Assembly: GCF_001543895.1 (NCBI RefSeq)
Contig: NZ_JYIJ01000015.1
Span: 1-64,000 of the forward strand
DNA length: 64,000 nt
Reading direction: 5' to 3'
Origin: Carbonactinospora thermoautotrophica
GTDB lineage: Bacteria > Actinomycetota > Actinomycetes > Streptomycetales > Carbonactinosporaceae
Shown here: positions 17,131-26,483 of the stretch, piece by piece
How positions within the stretch are numbered: position 1 is the stretch's first letter
Layout: every line of letters begins with the position of its first letter
The notes under the pieces: model-generated
The model's database searches: none
Told to the model about the DNA's origin: nothing
What the model saw: only the letters and a program-made list of their open reading frames with translations
Made by a program: the position numbers and the translations under genes

Positions 17131-18819
17131 ATGGCGCCAGCAACGACTCCACCAGACTCGCCCACCCGCAAGATCACCCGACACCGCGGTGAGGGCCAGT
17201 GGGCCCTGGGTCACCTTGAGCCGCTGAACGCCAACGAGCGGCTCAAGAAGGACGACGACGGCCTCAACGTCCGGGACCGGATCATCAACATCTACCAGTA
17301 CCGCGGGTTCCACGGGATCGACCCGCAGGACCTGCGCGGCCGGTTCCGCTGGTGGGGCCTGTACACCCAGCGCCGCCCCGGCATCGACGGCGGCAAGACC
17401 GCGGTGTTGGAGCCGGAGGAGCTGGAGGACGAGTACTTCATGCTCCGCGTCCGGCTGGATGGCGGCCAGCTCACCCTGGACCAGCTGCGTGTGATCGCCG
17501 AGGTCTCCACCGCGTACGCGCGGGACACCGCAGACGTCACCGACCGGCAGAACATCCAGCTCCACTGGGTACGCATCGAGGACGTGCCCACGATCTGGGA
17601 GAAGCTGGAGTCCGTGGGGCTGTCCACCGCCGAGGCGTGCGGCGACTGCCCACGGGTGATCCTCGGCTCCCCGCTGGCCGGCATCGCGGCGGACGAGATC
17701 ATCGACCCGACCCCGGCGATCGAGGAGATCAAGCGGCGCTACCTGCGCAACAAGGAGTTCTCGAACCTGCCGCGCAAGTACAAGACCGCGATCACCGGGT
17801 CGCCCCGGCAGGACGTCGTCCACGAGGTCAACGACATCGCGTTCGTCGGCGTCGTCCACCCCGAGCTGGGGCCCGGCTTCGACGTCTGGGTCGGCGGCGG
17901 GCTCTCGACCAACCCCAAGCTCGCGGTCCGGCTCGGCGCGTTCGTGACGCTGGAGGAGGTGCCGGACGTCTGGGCGGGGATCACCGGCGTCTTCCGCGAC
18001 TACGGGTACCGGCGGCTGCGCAACCGGGCCCGGCTGAAGTTCCTGGTCCAGGACTGGGGTGCGGAGCGGTTCCGGCAGGTTCTGGAAAACGAGTACCTCA
18101 AGCGCAAGCTCACCGACGGCCCCGCCCCGCCCCCACCGACCGGGTCGCCGGACCACGTGGGCGTGCACCGGCAGAAGGACGGCCGGTACTACATAGGTTT
18201 CGCCCCGCGGGTCGGCCGACTCTCCGGCACGCTGCTCGCCAAGATCGCCGACCTGGCCGAGGCGCACGGCAGCGGACGGATACGCACCACCCCGCACCAG
18301 AAGATGATCATCTTGGACGTGCCCGAGGAGCGGGTCTCCTCGCTGGTCGAGGGGCTGGAGGCGCTGGACCTGCGCGTGACGCCCAGCCCGTTCCGGCAAG
18401 GCACGATGGCCTGCACCGGGATCGAGTACTGCAAGCTCGCGATCGTCGAGACCAAGGCGCGTGGCTCGTGGCTGATCGACGAGTTGGAGAAGCGCCTGCC
18501 CGACTTCGACCAGCCGATCACGATCAACCTGAACGGCTGCCCCAACTCCTGCGCCCGCATCCAGGTCGCCGACATCGGACTGAAAGGCCAGCTCGTCACC
18601 GGCCCGGACGGGCGACAGGTCGAGGGCTTCCAGGTGCACCTGGGCGGCGGCCTGGGCGAGCAGGCCGGGTTCGGCCGCAAGCTGCGCGGCCTGAAGGTGA
18701 CCGCCGAGGAGTTGCCCGACTACATCGAGCGGGTGCTGCGCCGGTTCGACGCGCAGCGCGCCGAGGGTGAGACCTTCGCCCAGTGGGTCGCCCGCGCCGC
18801 CGAGGAGGATCTCCGGTGA
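17131..18819 (+). CDS. sir: Ferredoxin-dependent sulfite reductase
   Basis: 562 residues, the one-chain siroheme/[4Fe-4S] type. The cluster and siroheme ligands C428, C434, C470 and C474 are in ACTGIEYC and GCPNSC with the correct C-x5-C...C-x3-C spacing. It reduces sulfite to sulfide with electrons from ferredoxin, the last step of sulfate assimilation. ATG start chosen 8 nt after GGAGG. First structural gene of the sulfur operon. By sequence alone it could be nitrite reductase, but the neighbours fix it as sulfite reductase. Confidence 0.92.
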   Translation: MAPATTPPDSPTRKITRHRGEGQWALGHLEPLNANERLKKDDDGLNVRDRIINIYQYRGFHGIDPQDLRGRFRWWGLYTQRRPGIDGGKTAVLEPEELEDEYFMLRVRLDGGQLTLDQLRVIAEVSTAYARDTADVTDRQNIQLHWVRIEDVPTIWEKLESVGLSTAEACGDCPRVILGSPLAGIAADEIIDPTPAIEEIKRRYLRNKEFSNLPRKYKTAITGSPRQDVVHEVNDIAFVGVVHPELGPGFDVWVGGGLSTNPKLAVRLGAFVTLEEVPDVWAGITGVFRDYGYRRLRNRARLKFLVQDWGAERFRQVLENEYLKRKLTDGPAPPPPTGSPDHVGVHRQKDGRYYIGFAPRVGRLSGTLLAKIADLAEAHGSGRIRTTPHQKMIILDVPEERVSSLVEGLEALDLRVTPSPFRQGTMACTGIEYCKLAIVETKARGSWLIDELEKRLPDFDQPITINLNGCPNSCARIQVADIGLKGQLVTGPDGRQVEGFQVHLGGGLGEQAGFGRKLRGLKVTAEELPDYIERVLRRFDAQRAEGETFAQWVARAAEEDLR

Positions 18820-18865
18820 GCGAGCGAGCCACCGGCGAGCCCGCGAACCCGGACGGGGATGTCGC

Positions 18866-19012
18866 ATGAGCACGCGAGCGGAGGCCTTCTACTGCCCGTA
18901 CTGCGGGGACGAGGACCTGCGCCCCCATGACGCCGGTCACGGCGCCTGGTTCTGCGGCGCCTGCGCCCGCGCGTTCACGGTGCGGCTGCTCGGCGTGGGA
19001 GTGAGCACGTGA
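18866..19012 (+). CDS. Small zinc-ribbon protein of the sulfur operon
   Basis: 48 residues with two CxxC pairs (C10/C13 in CPYC, C30/C33 in CGAC), the shape of a rubredoxin-like or zinc-ribbon knuckle. Genes of this kind sit between sulfite reductase and cysH in many actinomycetes and are often mislabelled as insertion element proteins. It could be an electron carrier or a stability factor for sulfite reductase; function is not known. Its stop overlaps a possible GTG start of cysH. Confidence 0.75.
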   Translation: MSTRAEAFYCPYCGDEDLRPHDAGHGAWFCGACARAFTVRLLGVGVST

Positions 19013-19053
19013 GCGAGCAGCCGCGGGACCGACGAGCGAAGCAAGGAGCTGGG

Positions 19054-19779
19054 GTGAGCGAACGCAGAACCATCGAAGAACAGGAGCGCGTTGCCAGCGC
19101 GGAGCTGGAGGCGCTCGCCCGGCGCGCTGGTGAGGAGCTGGAGGAGGCGAGCGCGGAGGAGATCATCCGCTGGGCCGTCGACCAGTTCGGCGACCGGCTG
19201 TGCCTGGCCTCCTCGATGCAGGACGCCGTGCTGGTGCACCTGGCGTCGCGCGTGCGCCCCGGCATCGACGTGCTGTTCCTCGACACCGGCTACCACTTCG
19301 CGGAGACGATCGGCACCCGGGATGCGGTCGAGGCCGTGTACGACGTGAACCTGATCACGGTTCGGCCCGAGCTGACCGTGGCCGAGCAGGACGAGCGGTA
19401 CGGCCCCCGGCTGTACGAGCGCGACCCCGACCGGTGTTGCGCGCTGCGCAAGGTCGCACCGCTGAACAAGGCGCTGGAGCCGTACGACGCCTGGCTCACC
19501 GGGTTGCGCCGCGCCGAGTCGCCTACCCGGGCGAACACCAAGGTCGTGGACTGGGACGCCAAGCGCGGCAAGGTCAAGATCGCGCCGATCGCGCGGTGGA
19601 CGGATGACGACGTCGCCGCTTACGTGGCCGAACACGGCGTCCTGCTGAACCCCCTGCTCATGGACGGGTACGCCTCGATCGGCTGTGCCCCGTGCACGCG
19701 GCGGGTCGCGGCGGGTGAGGATCCCCGCAGCGGCCGGTGGGCGGGGTTCGCCAAGACCGAGTGCGGGATCCACACGTGA
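19054..19779 (+). CDS. cysH: Assimilatory (phospho)adenylylsulfate reductase
   Basis: 241 residues. PP-loop-type nucleotide-binding fold with SSMQDAVLVHL and LDTGYHF; catalytic Cys237 in the C-terminal ECGIHT. Two cysteine pairs, C128-C129 (CCALRKV) and C211/C214 (CAPC), are the [4Fe-4S] ligands that mark the APS-reductase subgroup. It forms sulfite from activated sulfate using thioredoxin or a similar thiol. Start placed at GTG 19054 after AAGGAG; an in-frame GTG at 19009 that overlaps the previous stop is the alternative. Confidence 0.9.
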   Translation: MSERRTIEEQERVASAELEALARRAGEELEEASAEEIIRWAVDQFGDRLCLASSMQDAVLVHLASRVRPGIDVLFLDTGYHFAETIGTRDAVEAVYDVNLITVRPELTVAEQDERYGPRLYERDPDRCCALRKVAPLNKALEPYDAWLTGLRRAESPTRANTKVVDWDAKRGKVKIAPIARWTDDDVAAYVAEHGVLLNPLLMDGYASIGCAPCTRRVAAGEDPRSGRWAGFAKTECGIHT

Positions 19780-19792
19780 GGAAGGGGTACGG

Positions 19793-20362
19793 GTGAGCGT
19801 GCAGGACCGCGGCGCTGTCGATGCCGGTGATCGCGGGGCCACGGTGTGGCTGACCGGGCTGCCGAGCGCGGGGAAGACCACGATCGCGCGGGCGCTGGCC
19901 GACCGGTTGCGTTCCGAGGGGCATCGGGTGGAGGTGCTGGACGGCGACGAGATGCGCCAGTTCCTGACCGCCGGGCTGGGGTTCTCGCGCGAGGACCGGG
20001 ACGTCAACGTGCGGCGCATCGGGTACGTGGCCGAGCTGCTGGCCCGCAACGGGGTGAAGGCGCTGGTGCCGGTGATCGCGCCGTACGCCGACACCCGCAA
20101 GGCGGTGCGGGCCCGGCACGAGGAGGCCGGGGTGCCGTTCGTCGAGGTGCACGTGGCCACCCCGGTGGAGGTGTGCGCCGAGCGGGACGTGAAGGGCCTG
20201 TACGCCAAGGCCCGGGCCGGTGAGATCACCGGTATGACCGGGGTGGACGACCCGTATGAGCCCCCGGAAGCACCGGAGCTGCGGATCCCGGCGCACGCCC
20301 AGACCGTCGAGGAGTCGGTCGCCGCGGTACACGCGGCGCTGGTGGCGAGGGGATTGGCGTGA
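19793..20362 (+). CDS. cysC: Adenylylsulfate kinase
   Basis: 189 residues. P-loop GLPSAGKTT at 22-30, then DGDEMRQFLTAGLGFSREDRD (APS-binding) and KGLYAKARAGEITGMTGVDDPYEPP, all classic APS kinase segments. It phosphorylates APS to PAPS. GTG start with GAAGGGG upstream, 13 nt after cysH. It is a free-standing kinase, not fused to CysN. Confidence 0.93.
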   Translation: MSVQDRGAVDAGDRGATVWLTGLPSAGKTTIARALADRLRSEGHRVEVLDGDEMRQFLTAGLGFSREDRDVNVRRIGYVAELLARNGVKALVPVIAPYADTRKAVRARHEEAGVPFVEVHVATPVEVCAERDVKGLYAKARAGEITGMTGVDDPYEPPEAPELRIPAHAQTVEESVAAVHAALVARGLA

Positions 20363-20435
20363 CGGCGCTCGCCGTACCCCCGGACGGCCGCGCCGAGTGA
20401 ACGCGGCCGTCGCTTCTGGACACGAGGAGGTTGGC

Positions 20436-21368
20436 ATGACCGTCGCCGAACCGGTGGAGTCCCTGGCCCGCCCGGAGCCTTTGTCGCACCTGGACGCGCT
20501 GGAGGCCGAGGCGGTCCACATCATCCGGGAGGCGGTGGCCGAGTTCGAGCGGCCGGTCCTGCTGTTCTCGGGCGGCAAGGACTCGGCGGTGCTGCTGCAC
20601 CTGGCGGCCAAGGCGTTCTGGCCGGCGCCGGTGCCGTTCCCGCTGCTGCACGTGGACACCGGGCACAACTTCCCCGAGGTGATCGATTACCGGGACCGCA
20701 CCGCCGAGCGGTACGGGCTGCGCCTGATCGTGGCGAGCGTGCAGGAGTACATCGACTCCGGCCGGCTGCGGGAACGCCCGGACGGCACCCGCAACCCGCT
20801 GCAGACCGTGCCGCTGCTGGAGGCGATCGAGACCAACCGGTTCGACGCGGTGTTCGGCGGTGGGCGCCGGGACGAGGAGAAGGCCCGGGCCAAGGAGCGG
20901 GTGTTCTCGCTGCGGGACGAGTTCGGCCAGTGGGACCCGCGCCGGCAGCGCCCCGAGTTGTGGAACCTGTACAACGGACGGCACCGGCCGGGCGAGCACG
21001 TGCGCGTGTTCCCGCTGAGCAACTGGACCGAGCTGGACGTCTGGCAGTACATCGAGCGCGAGCAGGTGCCGCTGCCGAGCATCTACTTCGCGCACGAGCG
21101 TGAGGTGTTCCGCCGCAACGGCATGTGGCTCGCCCCCGGGGAGTGGGGCGGGCCGAAGGACGGCGAGCCGGTGGAGAAGCGCACCGTCCGCTACCGCACG
21201 GTGGGCGACATGTCCTGCACCGGAGCGGTGGAGTCGACCGCGCGAACGGTCGCCGAGGTGATCGCGGAGATCGCGACGTCCCGGCTGACCGAGCGGGGCG
21301 CGACCCGTGCCGACGACAGGCTCTCGGAGGCCGCGATGGAGGACCGCAAACGGGAGGGGTACTTCTGA
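20436..21368 (+). CDS. cysD: Sulfate adenylyltransferase small subunit
   Basis: 310 residues. PP-loop SGGKDS (45-50) and HVDTGHNFPEVI, and the family's FGGGRRDEEKARAKER stretch. With CysN it makes APS from sulfate and ATP, driven by GTP hydrolysis. ATG start after GAGGAGG. Its TGA overlaps the ATG of cysN (TGATG), so the subunits are coupled. Confidence 0.95.
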   Translation: MTVAEPVESLARPEPLSHLDALEAEAVHIIREAVAEFERPVLLFSGGKDSAVLLHLAAKAFWPAPVPFPLLHVDTGHNFPEVIDYRDRTAERYGLRLIVASVQEYIDSGRLRERPDGTRNPLQTVPLLEAIETNRFDAVFGGGRRDEEKARAKERVFSLRDEFGQWDPRRQRPELWNLYNGRHRPGEHVRVFPLSNWTELDVWQYIEREQVPLPSIYFAHEREVFRRNGMWLAPGEWGGPKDGEPVEKRTVRYRTVGDMSCTGAVESTARTVAEVIAEIATSRLTERGATRADDRLSEAAMEDRKREGYF

Positions 21369-22687
21369 TGGCGCAGCGAGCCGCATGGGCGGCCGAGCCG
21401 AGCACGACCGCCAGCACCGACTTGTTGCGCCTGGCCACCGCCGGGTCGGTCGACGACGGCAAGTCCACGCTGGTCGGCCGGCTGCTGCACGACTCCAAGG
21501 CGGTGCTCGCCGACCAGTTGGAGGCCGTCGAGCGGGCCTCCCGCGACAAGGGCCTGGAGGAGGCCGACCTCGCGCTGCTCACCGACGGCCTGCGGGCCGA
21601 GCGCGAGCAGGGCATCACCATCGACGTCGCGTACCGGTACTTCGCGACCGGGCGGCGCCGGTTCGTGCTCGCCGACACGCCCGGGCACGTGCAGTACACC
21701 CGCAACATGGTCACCGGCGCGTCCACCGCGGAGCTGGCCGTGGTGCTGGTGGACGCCCGCAACGGGGTGGTCGAGCAGACCCGCCGGCACCTGGCCGTGG
21801 CGGCGCTGCTGCGGGTGCCGCACGTGGTGCTCGCGGTGAACAAGATGGATCTGGTCGCCTACTCCGAGGACACCTTCGCGGCGGTGGCGGACGAGTTCGG
21901 CGCGCTGGCCGCCGCGCTCGGGGTGCCGGAGGTGACCGCGATCCCGCTGTCGGCGCTGCGCGGGGACAACGTGGTCACCCCGTCCCCGAACATGGACTGG
22001 TACGGCGGGCCGACCCTGCTGGAGCACCTGGAGAGCGTGCCGGTCAGCGTGGACCCGGCCAGCCAGCCGGCCCGGTTCCCGGTGCAGTACGTGATCCGGC
22101 CGCAGACCGACGCCTACCGCGACTACCGCGGCTACGCCGGGCAGCTCGCCTCGGGCGTGCTGCGCCCCGGGGAGGAGGTGGTCGTGCTGCCGGCGGGGCT
22201 GCGCACCACGATCGCGGGCATCGACCGGCTCGGCGAGACGGACGTGGCGGTCGCGGTCGCGCCGCAGTCGATCACCGTCCGGCTCGCCGACGAGCTGGAC
22301 GTCTCCCGCGGCGACCTGATCGCGCCGGTGGACGACGTACCCCAGGTGACCCAGGACGTCGAGGCCACCGTGTGTTGGCTGTCCGACCGGCCGCTCCACC
22401 CGGGCGCCCGCGTGCTGCTCAAGCACACCACCCGGGTGGTCAAGGCGATCGTCAAGGAGATCGACCACCGGCTCGACATCACCAGCCTGGACCGCCAGCC
22501 CGCGCCCGCGCTGGAAGCCAACGACATCGGGCGGATCGTGATCCGGACCGCGAGTCCCCTCGCGCTCGACCCGTACGTGGCCAACCGCAAGACCGGCTCG
22601 TTCCTGCTCATCGACGACCAGGACGGCCTCACCCTCGCCGCCGGCATGGTCGGCGACCCGCTGTCCGACATGGGCGCCCTGACCTGA
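21368..22687 (+). CDS. cysN: Sulfate adenylyltransferase GTPase subunit
   Basis: 439 residues, EF-Tu-like GTPase. G1 loop AGSVDDGKST (25-34), G3 ADTPGHVQYTRNM, and G4 NKMD are all present. Couples GTP hydrolysis to APS synthesis by CysD. No C-terminal kinase domain, consistent with the separate cysC. Overlaps cysD by 1 nt. Confidence 0.95.
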   Translation: MAQRAAWAAEPSTTASTDLLRLATAGSVDDGKSTLVGRLLHDSKAVLADQLEAVERASRDKGLEEADLALLTDGLRAEREQGITIDVAYRYFATGRRRFVLADTPGHVQYTRNMVTGASTAELAVVLVDARNGVVEQTRRHLAVAALLRVPHVVLAVNKMDLVAYSEDTFAAVADEFGALAAALGVPEVTAIPLSALRGDNVVTPSPNMDWYGGPTLLEHLESVPVSVDPASQPARFPVQYVIRPQTDAYRDYRGYAGQLASGVLRPGEEVVVLPAGLRTTIAGIDRLGETDVAVAVAPQSITVRLADELDVSRGDLIAPVDDVPQVTQDVEATVCWLSDRPLHPGARVLLKHTTRVVKAIVKEIDHRLDITSLDRQPAPALEANDIGRIVIRTASPLALDPYVANRKTGSFLLIDDQDGLTLAAGMVGDPLSDMGALT

Positions 22688-22751
22688 CACCACGCCGGAC
22701 ACGCGCATCCGTACCCGGCCCGCCTCGCCGGCCGACACGAGAAAGGAAGCC

Positions 22752-23861
22752 ATGCCTGCCAGCCCGATCCTCGCGCGGCTCGCGCTGCTGCCGCTGCTGG
22801 GGGTGCTGGCCGGGTGCGCGGGCGCGGCGTCGGCGGACTCCGGGCCGCTCGGCCCAGCCCGGGAGCTGCGGCTCGGGCTGTTCGCCAACGTCACCCACGC
22901 CACCCCGCTGGTAGGGCTGGCCCAGGGGTTCTACGCCCGCGAGCTGGGCACCACCCGGCTGCGGTACCAGGTGTTCAACGCCGGGCCGGCGGCGGTCGAG
23001 GCGATCTTCGCCGGAGCCGTCGACGCCGCGTACACCGGCCCGAACCCGGCGGTCAACGCGTACGTCCGCAGCCACGGCGAGGCGGTGCGGATCATCGCCG
23101 GCGCCGCCTCCGGCGGAGCCTCGCTCGTGGTCCGCCCCGGCATCGACCGGCCTGAGCAGCTGCGCGGCGCGCGGATCGCGACCCCCCAGCTCGGCGGCAC
23201 CCAGGACGTGGCGTTGCGGGCCTGGCTGGCCGAACACGGCCTGCGGACCACCATCACCGGGGGCGGCGACGTACGGATCTACCCCACCGCCAACGCCACC
23301 ACGCTGCGGCTGTTCCAGCAGGGTCGAATCGACGCCGCGTGGGTGCCCGAGCCGTGGGCGTCCCGGCTGGAGCTGGAAGCCGGCGCGAAGGTGCTGGTCG
23401 ACGAGCGGGACCTGTGGCCGGACCGGCGGTTCGTCACCACCAACCTGATCGTGTCCACCCGGTTCCTGCGGCAGCACCCGCAGACGGTCGACGCGCTGCT
23501 GCGCGGCCACGTGGCCGCCACCGCGTGGATCCGCCAGCACCCGGAGCAGGCCAAACGGGTCGTGAACGCCCAGCTCGGCGCGCTGGGCGGCAAACCGCTC
23601 GCGCCGGCGGTGCTGGACCGGGCCTGGTCCCGGATCGAGGTGACCGACGACCCGCTCGCCGTCACGCTGGCCGTCTCCGCGCGGCACGCCTACGCCGCCG
23701 GCCTGCTCTCCCAGGCCGACCTGCGCGGCATCTACGAGCTGCGCCCGCTCAACGCGGTCCTGCGGGCCCGCGGGCAACCCCCGGTCGACGACGCGGGGCT
23801 GGGTGATCGCACGCGCCGGCCCGCGCCCATCCCGTCCCACCCTGCCGGCAGATCCGCCTGA
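22752..23861 (+). CDS. ssuA: ABC transporter substrate-binding lipoprotein (sulfonate/sulfate-ester type)
   Basis: 369 residues. Signal peptide with lipobox LAGC (Cys22), so anchored outside the membrane. The mature part is an NMT1/SsuA-like type 2 periplasmic binding fold (GLAQGFYARELG; IATPQLGGTQDVALRAWL; VPEPWASRLELEAGAKVLVDE). It would capture alkanesulfonates or another organic sulfur compound and hand them to the permease encoded two genes on. Placement in the sulfur operon supports a sulfur ligand. Low-complexity C-terminal tail (TRRPAPIPSHPAG). Confidence 0.85.
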   Translation: MPASPILARLALLPLLGVLAGCAGAASADSGPLGPARELRLGLFANVTHATPLVGLAQGFYARELGTTRLRYQVFNAGPAAVEAIFAGAVDAAYTGPNPAVNAYVRSHGEAVRIIAGAASGGASLVVRPGIDRPEQLRGARIATPQLGGTQDVALRAWLAEHGLRTTITGGGDVRIYPTANATTLRLFQQGRIDAAWVPEPWASRLELEAGAKVLVDERDLWPDRRFVTTNLIVSTRFLRQHPQTVDALLRGHVAATAWIRQHPEQAKRVVNAQLGALGGKPLAPAVLDRAWSRIEVTDDPLAVTLAVSARHAYAAGLLSQADLRGIYELRPLNAVLRARGQPPVDDAGLGDRTRRPAPIPSHPAGRSA

Positions 23862-23885
23862 CCCGCTCAAGATCGAGGTGACCCC

Positions 23886-24722
23886 ATGGACCCTGCCATG
23901 ACGCTGTTCGGCTCCTCCGCGCTCGACGCAGCCACGGCGCGGGACCAGGGCCCAGCGGCCGTACGGCTGGCGGACGTGTCCAAGACGTTCGACCGCACCG
24001 GGCGGAGCACCCCGGTGCTCGTCGACATCAACCTGACCGTCGCCCCGGGTGAGTTCGTGTGCCTGTTGGGCGCCTCGGGCTGCGGGAAGTCCACGCTGCT
24101 GTCGCTGATCGCCGGGCTGGAGACGCCGACCCAGGGCGTGGTCGAGGTGGCCGGCCAGCCGGTCGACGGCCGGGGTGGCTCGCCCGCGGCGCTGATGTTC
24201 CAGGAGGCGGCCCTGTTCCCATGGCTTTCGGCCGGCAAGAACGTGGAGCTGGCGCTGCGGCTGCGCGGCGTCCCGCGGGGGCGGCGACGGGCCGAGGCCC
24301 AGCGGCTGCTCCGGCTCGTCCGCCTGGACGGCGCGTACGACAAGCGGGTGCACCAGCTGTCCGGCGGCATGCGCCAGCGGGTGGCGATGGCCCGGGCGCT
24401 CGCCCAGGAGAGCAGCGTGCTGCTCATGGACGAGCCGTTCGCGGCACTGGACGCCATCACCCGGGACGTGCTGCACGAGGAGCTGACCCGGATCTGGACC
24501 GAGACCGGCCTGTCGGTGATCTTCGTGACGCACAACGTGCGAGAGGCGGTCCGGCTCGGGCAGCGGGTCGTGCTGCTGTCCTCCCGGCCCGGGCGGATCG
24601 CGCGCGAATGGCGGGTCGACATCCCGCAGCCGCGCCGGATCGAGTCCCCGGCCGTGGCCGAGCTCGCCGCGGAGATCACCGAACACCTGCGTAAGGAGAT
24701 CGCCCGGCATGGCCGCGCCTGA
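23886..24722 (+). CDS. ssuB: ABC transporter ATPase (sulfonate type)
   Basis: 278 residues. Walker A GASGCGKST (63-71), Q-loop MFQEAALFPW, signature LSGGMRQRVAMARAL, Walker B VLLMDEPFAALD and switch His in FVTHNVREA are all intact. Closest in layout to the nitrate/sulfonate/taurine (SsuB/TauB) class. The stop overlaps the start of the permease gene by 14 nt. Confidence 0.9.
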   Translation: MDPAMTLFGSSALDAATARDQGPAAVRLADVSKTFDRTGRSTPVLVDINLTVAPGEFVCLLGASGCGKSTLLSLIAGLETPTQGVVEVAGQPVDGRGGSPAALMFQEAALFPWLSAGKNVELALRLRGVPRGRRRAEAQRLLRLVRLDGAYDKRVHQLSGGMRQRVAMARALAQESSVLLMDEPFAALDAITRDVLHEELTRIWTETGLSVIFVTHNVREAVRLGQRVVLLSSRPGRIAREWRVDIPQPRRIESPAVAELAAEITEHLRKEIARHGRA

Positions 24723-25587
24723 GAGCGGGACCGACCTGTCCAGCCTGGAGGCGGGGCTCGACGCGCTCGACACCCCCGCCGAGGCCGGCCCGTCCCGCCT
24801 GGCACGCCTCCGGCGGGCGGTGCTGCCGCCGCTGGTCGCGGTCCTCCTGGTGCTGGCCGTCTGGCAGCTCGTCGTCACGTTGCGGATCCGGCCGCCGTAC
24901 CTGATCCCCGGTCCGGCCGACGTGTGGGCCCAGCTCGTCCACCAAGCCGCGCAGGGCACGGTCGCCGAGGCGGTGTGGAACAGCCTGCGCCGGGGCACGC
25001 TCGGGTTCTGCGCCTCGGTCGTGATCGGCACCCCGCTCGGGCTGGCCGTCGCCCGGTTCCGGACGCTGCGCACCGCGATCGGGCCGGTGCTGTCCGGCCT
25101 GCAGAGCCTGCCGTCGGTCGCCTGGGTGCCCGCCGCGATCATCTGGTTCGGCCTGTCGGACGCCACCATCTACACGGTGGTGCTGCTCGGCGCCGTGCCC
25201 TCGATCGCCAACGGGCTGGTGGCCGGGCTCGACCAGGTGCCGCCGCTGTTCCTGCGCGTGGGCCGCACGCTCGGCGCGCGTGGGCTGGCCTCGGTGCGGC
25301 ACGTGCTGCTGCCCGCCGCGCTGCCCGGATACGTGGCCGGGCTCAAGCAGGGCTGGGCGTTCTCCTGGCGGTCCCTCATGGCCGCGGAGCTGATCGCGAT
25401 CTCCCCCGACCTCGGCCCCGGTCTCGGCCAGTTGCTCGAGGTGGGCCGGGAGTTGTCGGACATGAGCCTGGTCGTCGCCGCGATTCTGCTCATCCTGCTG
25501 GTCGGCATCGGCATCGAGCTGTTCGTCTTCGCCCCCGTCGAGCGGCGCATCCTGCACGGGCGTGGACTGGCCGGAGGCACCCGGTGA
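24709..25587 (+). CDS. ssuC: ABC transporter permease (sulfonate type)
   Basis: 292 residues, a BPD_transp_1 membrane protein with about six hydrophobic helices. The EAA-type cytoplasmic loop is seen around GARGLASVRHVLLPAALPGYVAGLKQ-like residues 185-210. It forms the channel for the SsuAB pair. Stop overlaps the start of the chelatase gene by 4 nt (GTGA). Confidence 0.88.
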   Translation: MAAPESGTDLSSLEAGLDALDTPAEAGPSRLARLRRAVLPPLVAVLLVLAVWQLVVTLRIRPPYLIPGPADVWAQLVHQAAQGTVAEAVWNSLRRGTLGFCASVVIGTPLGLAVARFRTLRTAIGPVLSGLQSLPSVAWVPAAIIWFGLSDATIYTVVLLGAVPSIANGLVAGLDQVPPLFLRVGRTLGARGLASVRHVLLPAALPGYVAGLKQGWAFSWRSLMAAELIAISPDLGPGLGQLLEVGRELSDMSLVVAAILLILLVGIGIELFVFAPVERRILHGRGLAGGTR

Positions 25588-26330
25588 CGCGCCGCCCGCC
25601 GCTGCTCGCGATCGCGCACGGCAGCCAGGACCCACGGCACGCCGAGACCATCGAGCGGCTCGCCGCCGCGGTCCGGCGGATCCGTCCGGATCTCACGGTG
25701 GAGACCGCGTACCTGGACCACTGCGCGCCCAGCATCGGGCAGGTGGTGGACCGGCTCGCCGCCACGGGCCACGCGGAGGTGGTGGCCGTGCCGCTGCTGC
25801 TCACCGCGGCGTACCACGCGAAGACCGACATCCCGGCCCAGCTGCGGGCCGTACGGCAACGGCACCCGCAGCTCGTAGTGCGGTACGCACGGCCGCTCGG
25901 CCCGGACCCGCTCCTGGTCGCCGCGCTGGAGCGGCGGCTGCGCGAGGCCGGGGTGTGGCCGGGCGAGCCCTCCACCACCGTGGTGCTGGCCTCCGCCGGC
26001 TCCAGCGACCCGGAGGCGACCGCCGCGCTGGCCCGGCTGGCGCGGGACTGGCAAGAGCGCGGCTGGCGGGACGTGCTGCTGGCGTACGCCTCGGCCAGTC
26101 CCCCGACCGTGGCGCAGGCGGTGACGACCGCACGGCGGCACGGCGCCCGGCACGTGGCGGTGGCCTCGTACTTCCTGGCGCCCGGGTTCCTGCCCGACCG
26201 GATCGTGGCCGGGGCACGGCAGGCCGACGTGGTGACCGAGGTGCTGGGGCCAGCGCCCGAGGTGGCGAAGCTGGTGGCGCGCAGGTACGCCGACGCGCTG
26301 GCGGCCGCTTGGACACGCAGGTCTGCCTAA
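25584..26330 (+). CDS. CbiX/SirB-like chelatase, probable siroheme ferrochelatase
   Basis: 248 residues with two tandem half-domains of the chelatase fold. The N-terminal half has AIAHGSQDPRH with the metal-binding His12 and LLLTAAYHAKTDI; the C-terminal half keeps the shape (VASYFLAPGFLPDRI) with weaker ligands. It would insert Fe2+ into sirohydrochlorin to supply siroheme to sulfite reductase, the first gene of the same operon. Cobaltochelatase activity is the alternative. Last gene of the operon. Confidence 0.85.
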   Translation: MTRRPPLLAIAHGSQDPRHAETIERLAAAVRRIRPDLTVETAYLDHCAPSIGQVVDRLAATGHAEVVAVPLLLTAAYHAKTDIPAQLRAVRQRHPQLVVRYARPLGPDPLLVAALERRLREAGVWPGEPSTTVVLASAGSSDPEATAALARLARDWQERGWRDVLLAYASASPPTVAQAVTTARRHGARHVAVASYFLAPGFLPDRIVAGARQADVVTEVLGPAPEVAKLVARRYADALAAAWTRRSA

Positions 26331-26483
26331 GTGTTTTCTTTTGCCGCTTCATCCCCTTTTACGGGATAATTCAGCTACATAAACGACCTTCACGGGGGTA
26401 GGGGCGGCAGGGCGTCTGGCGCACCGGATCCACCTCGTGCTGTCGCCAGCGTCCGAAGGCTCGGGAAGAACAGGGAAGATCTC

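Noticed and set aside
22629-25169. Very long minus-strand frame across cysN-ssuABC
   Set aside because: Antisense shadow produced by strong third-position GC bias; the plus-strand genes have full motif sets.
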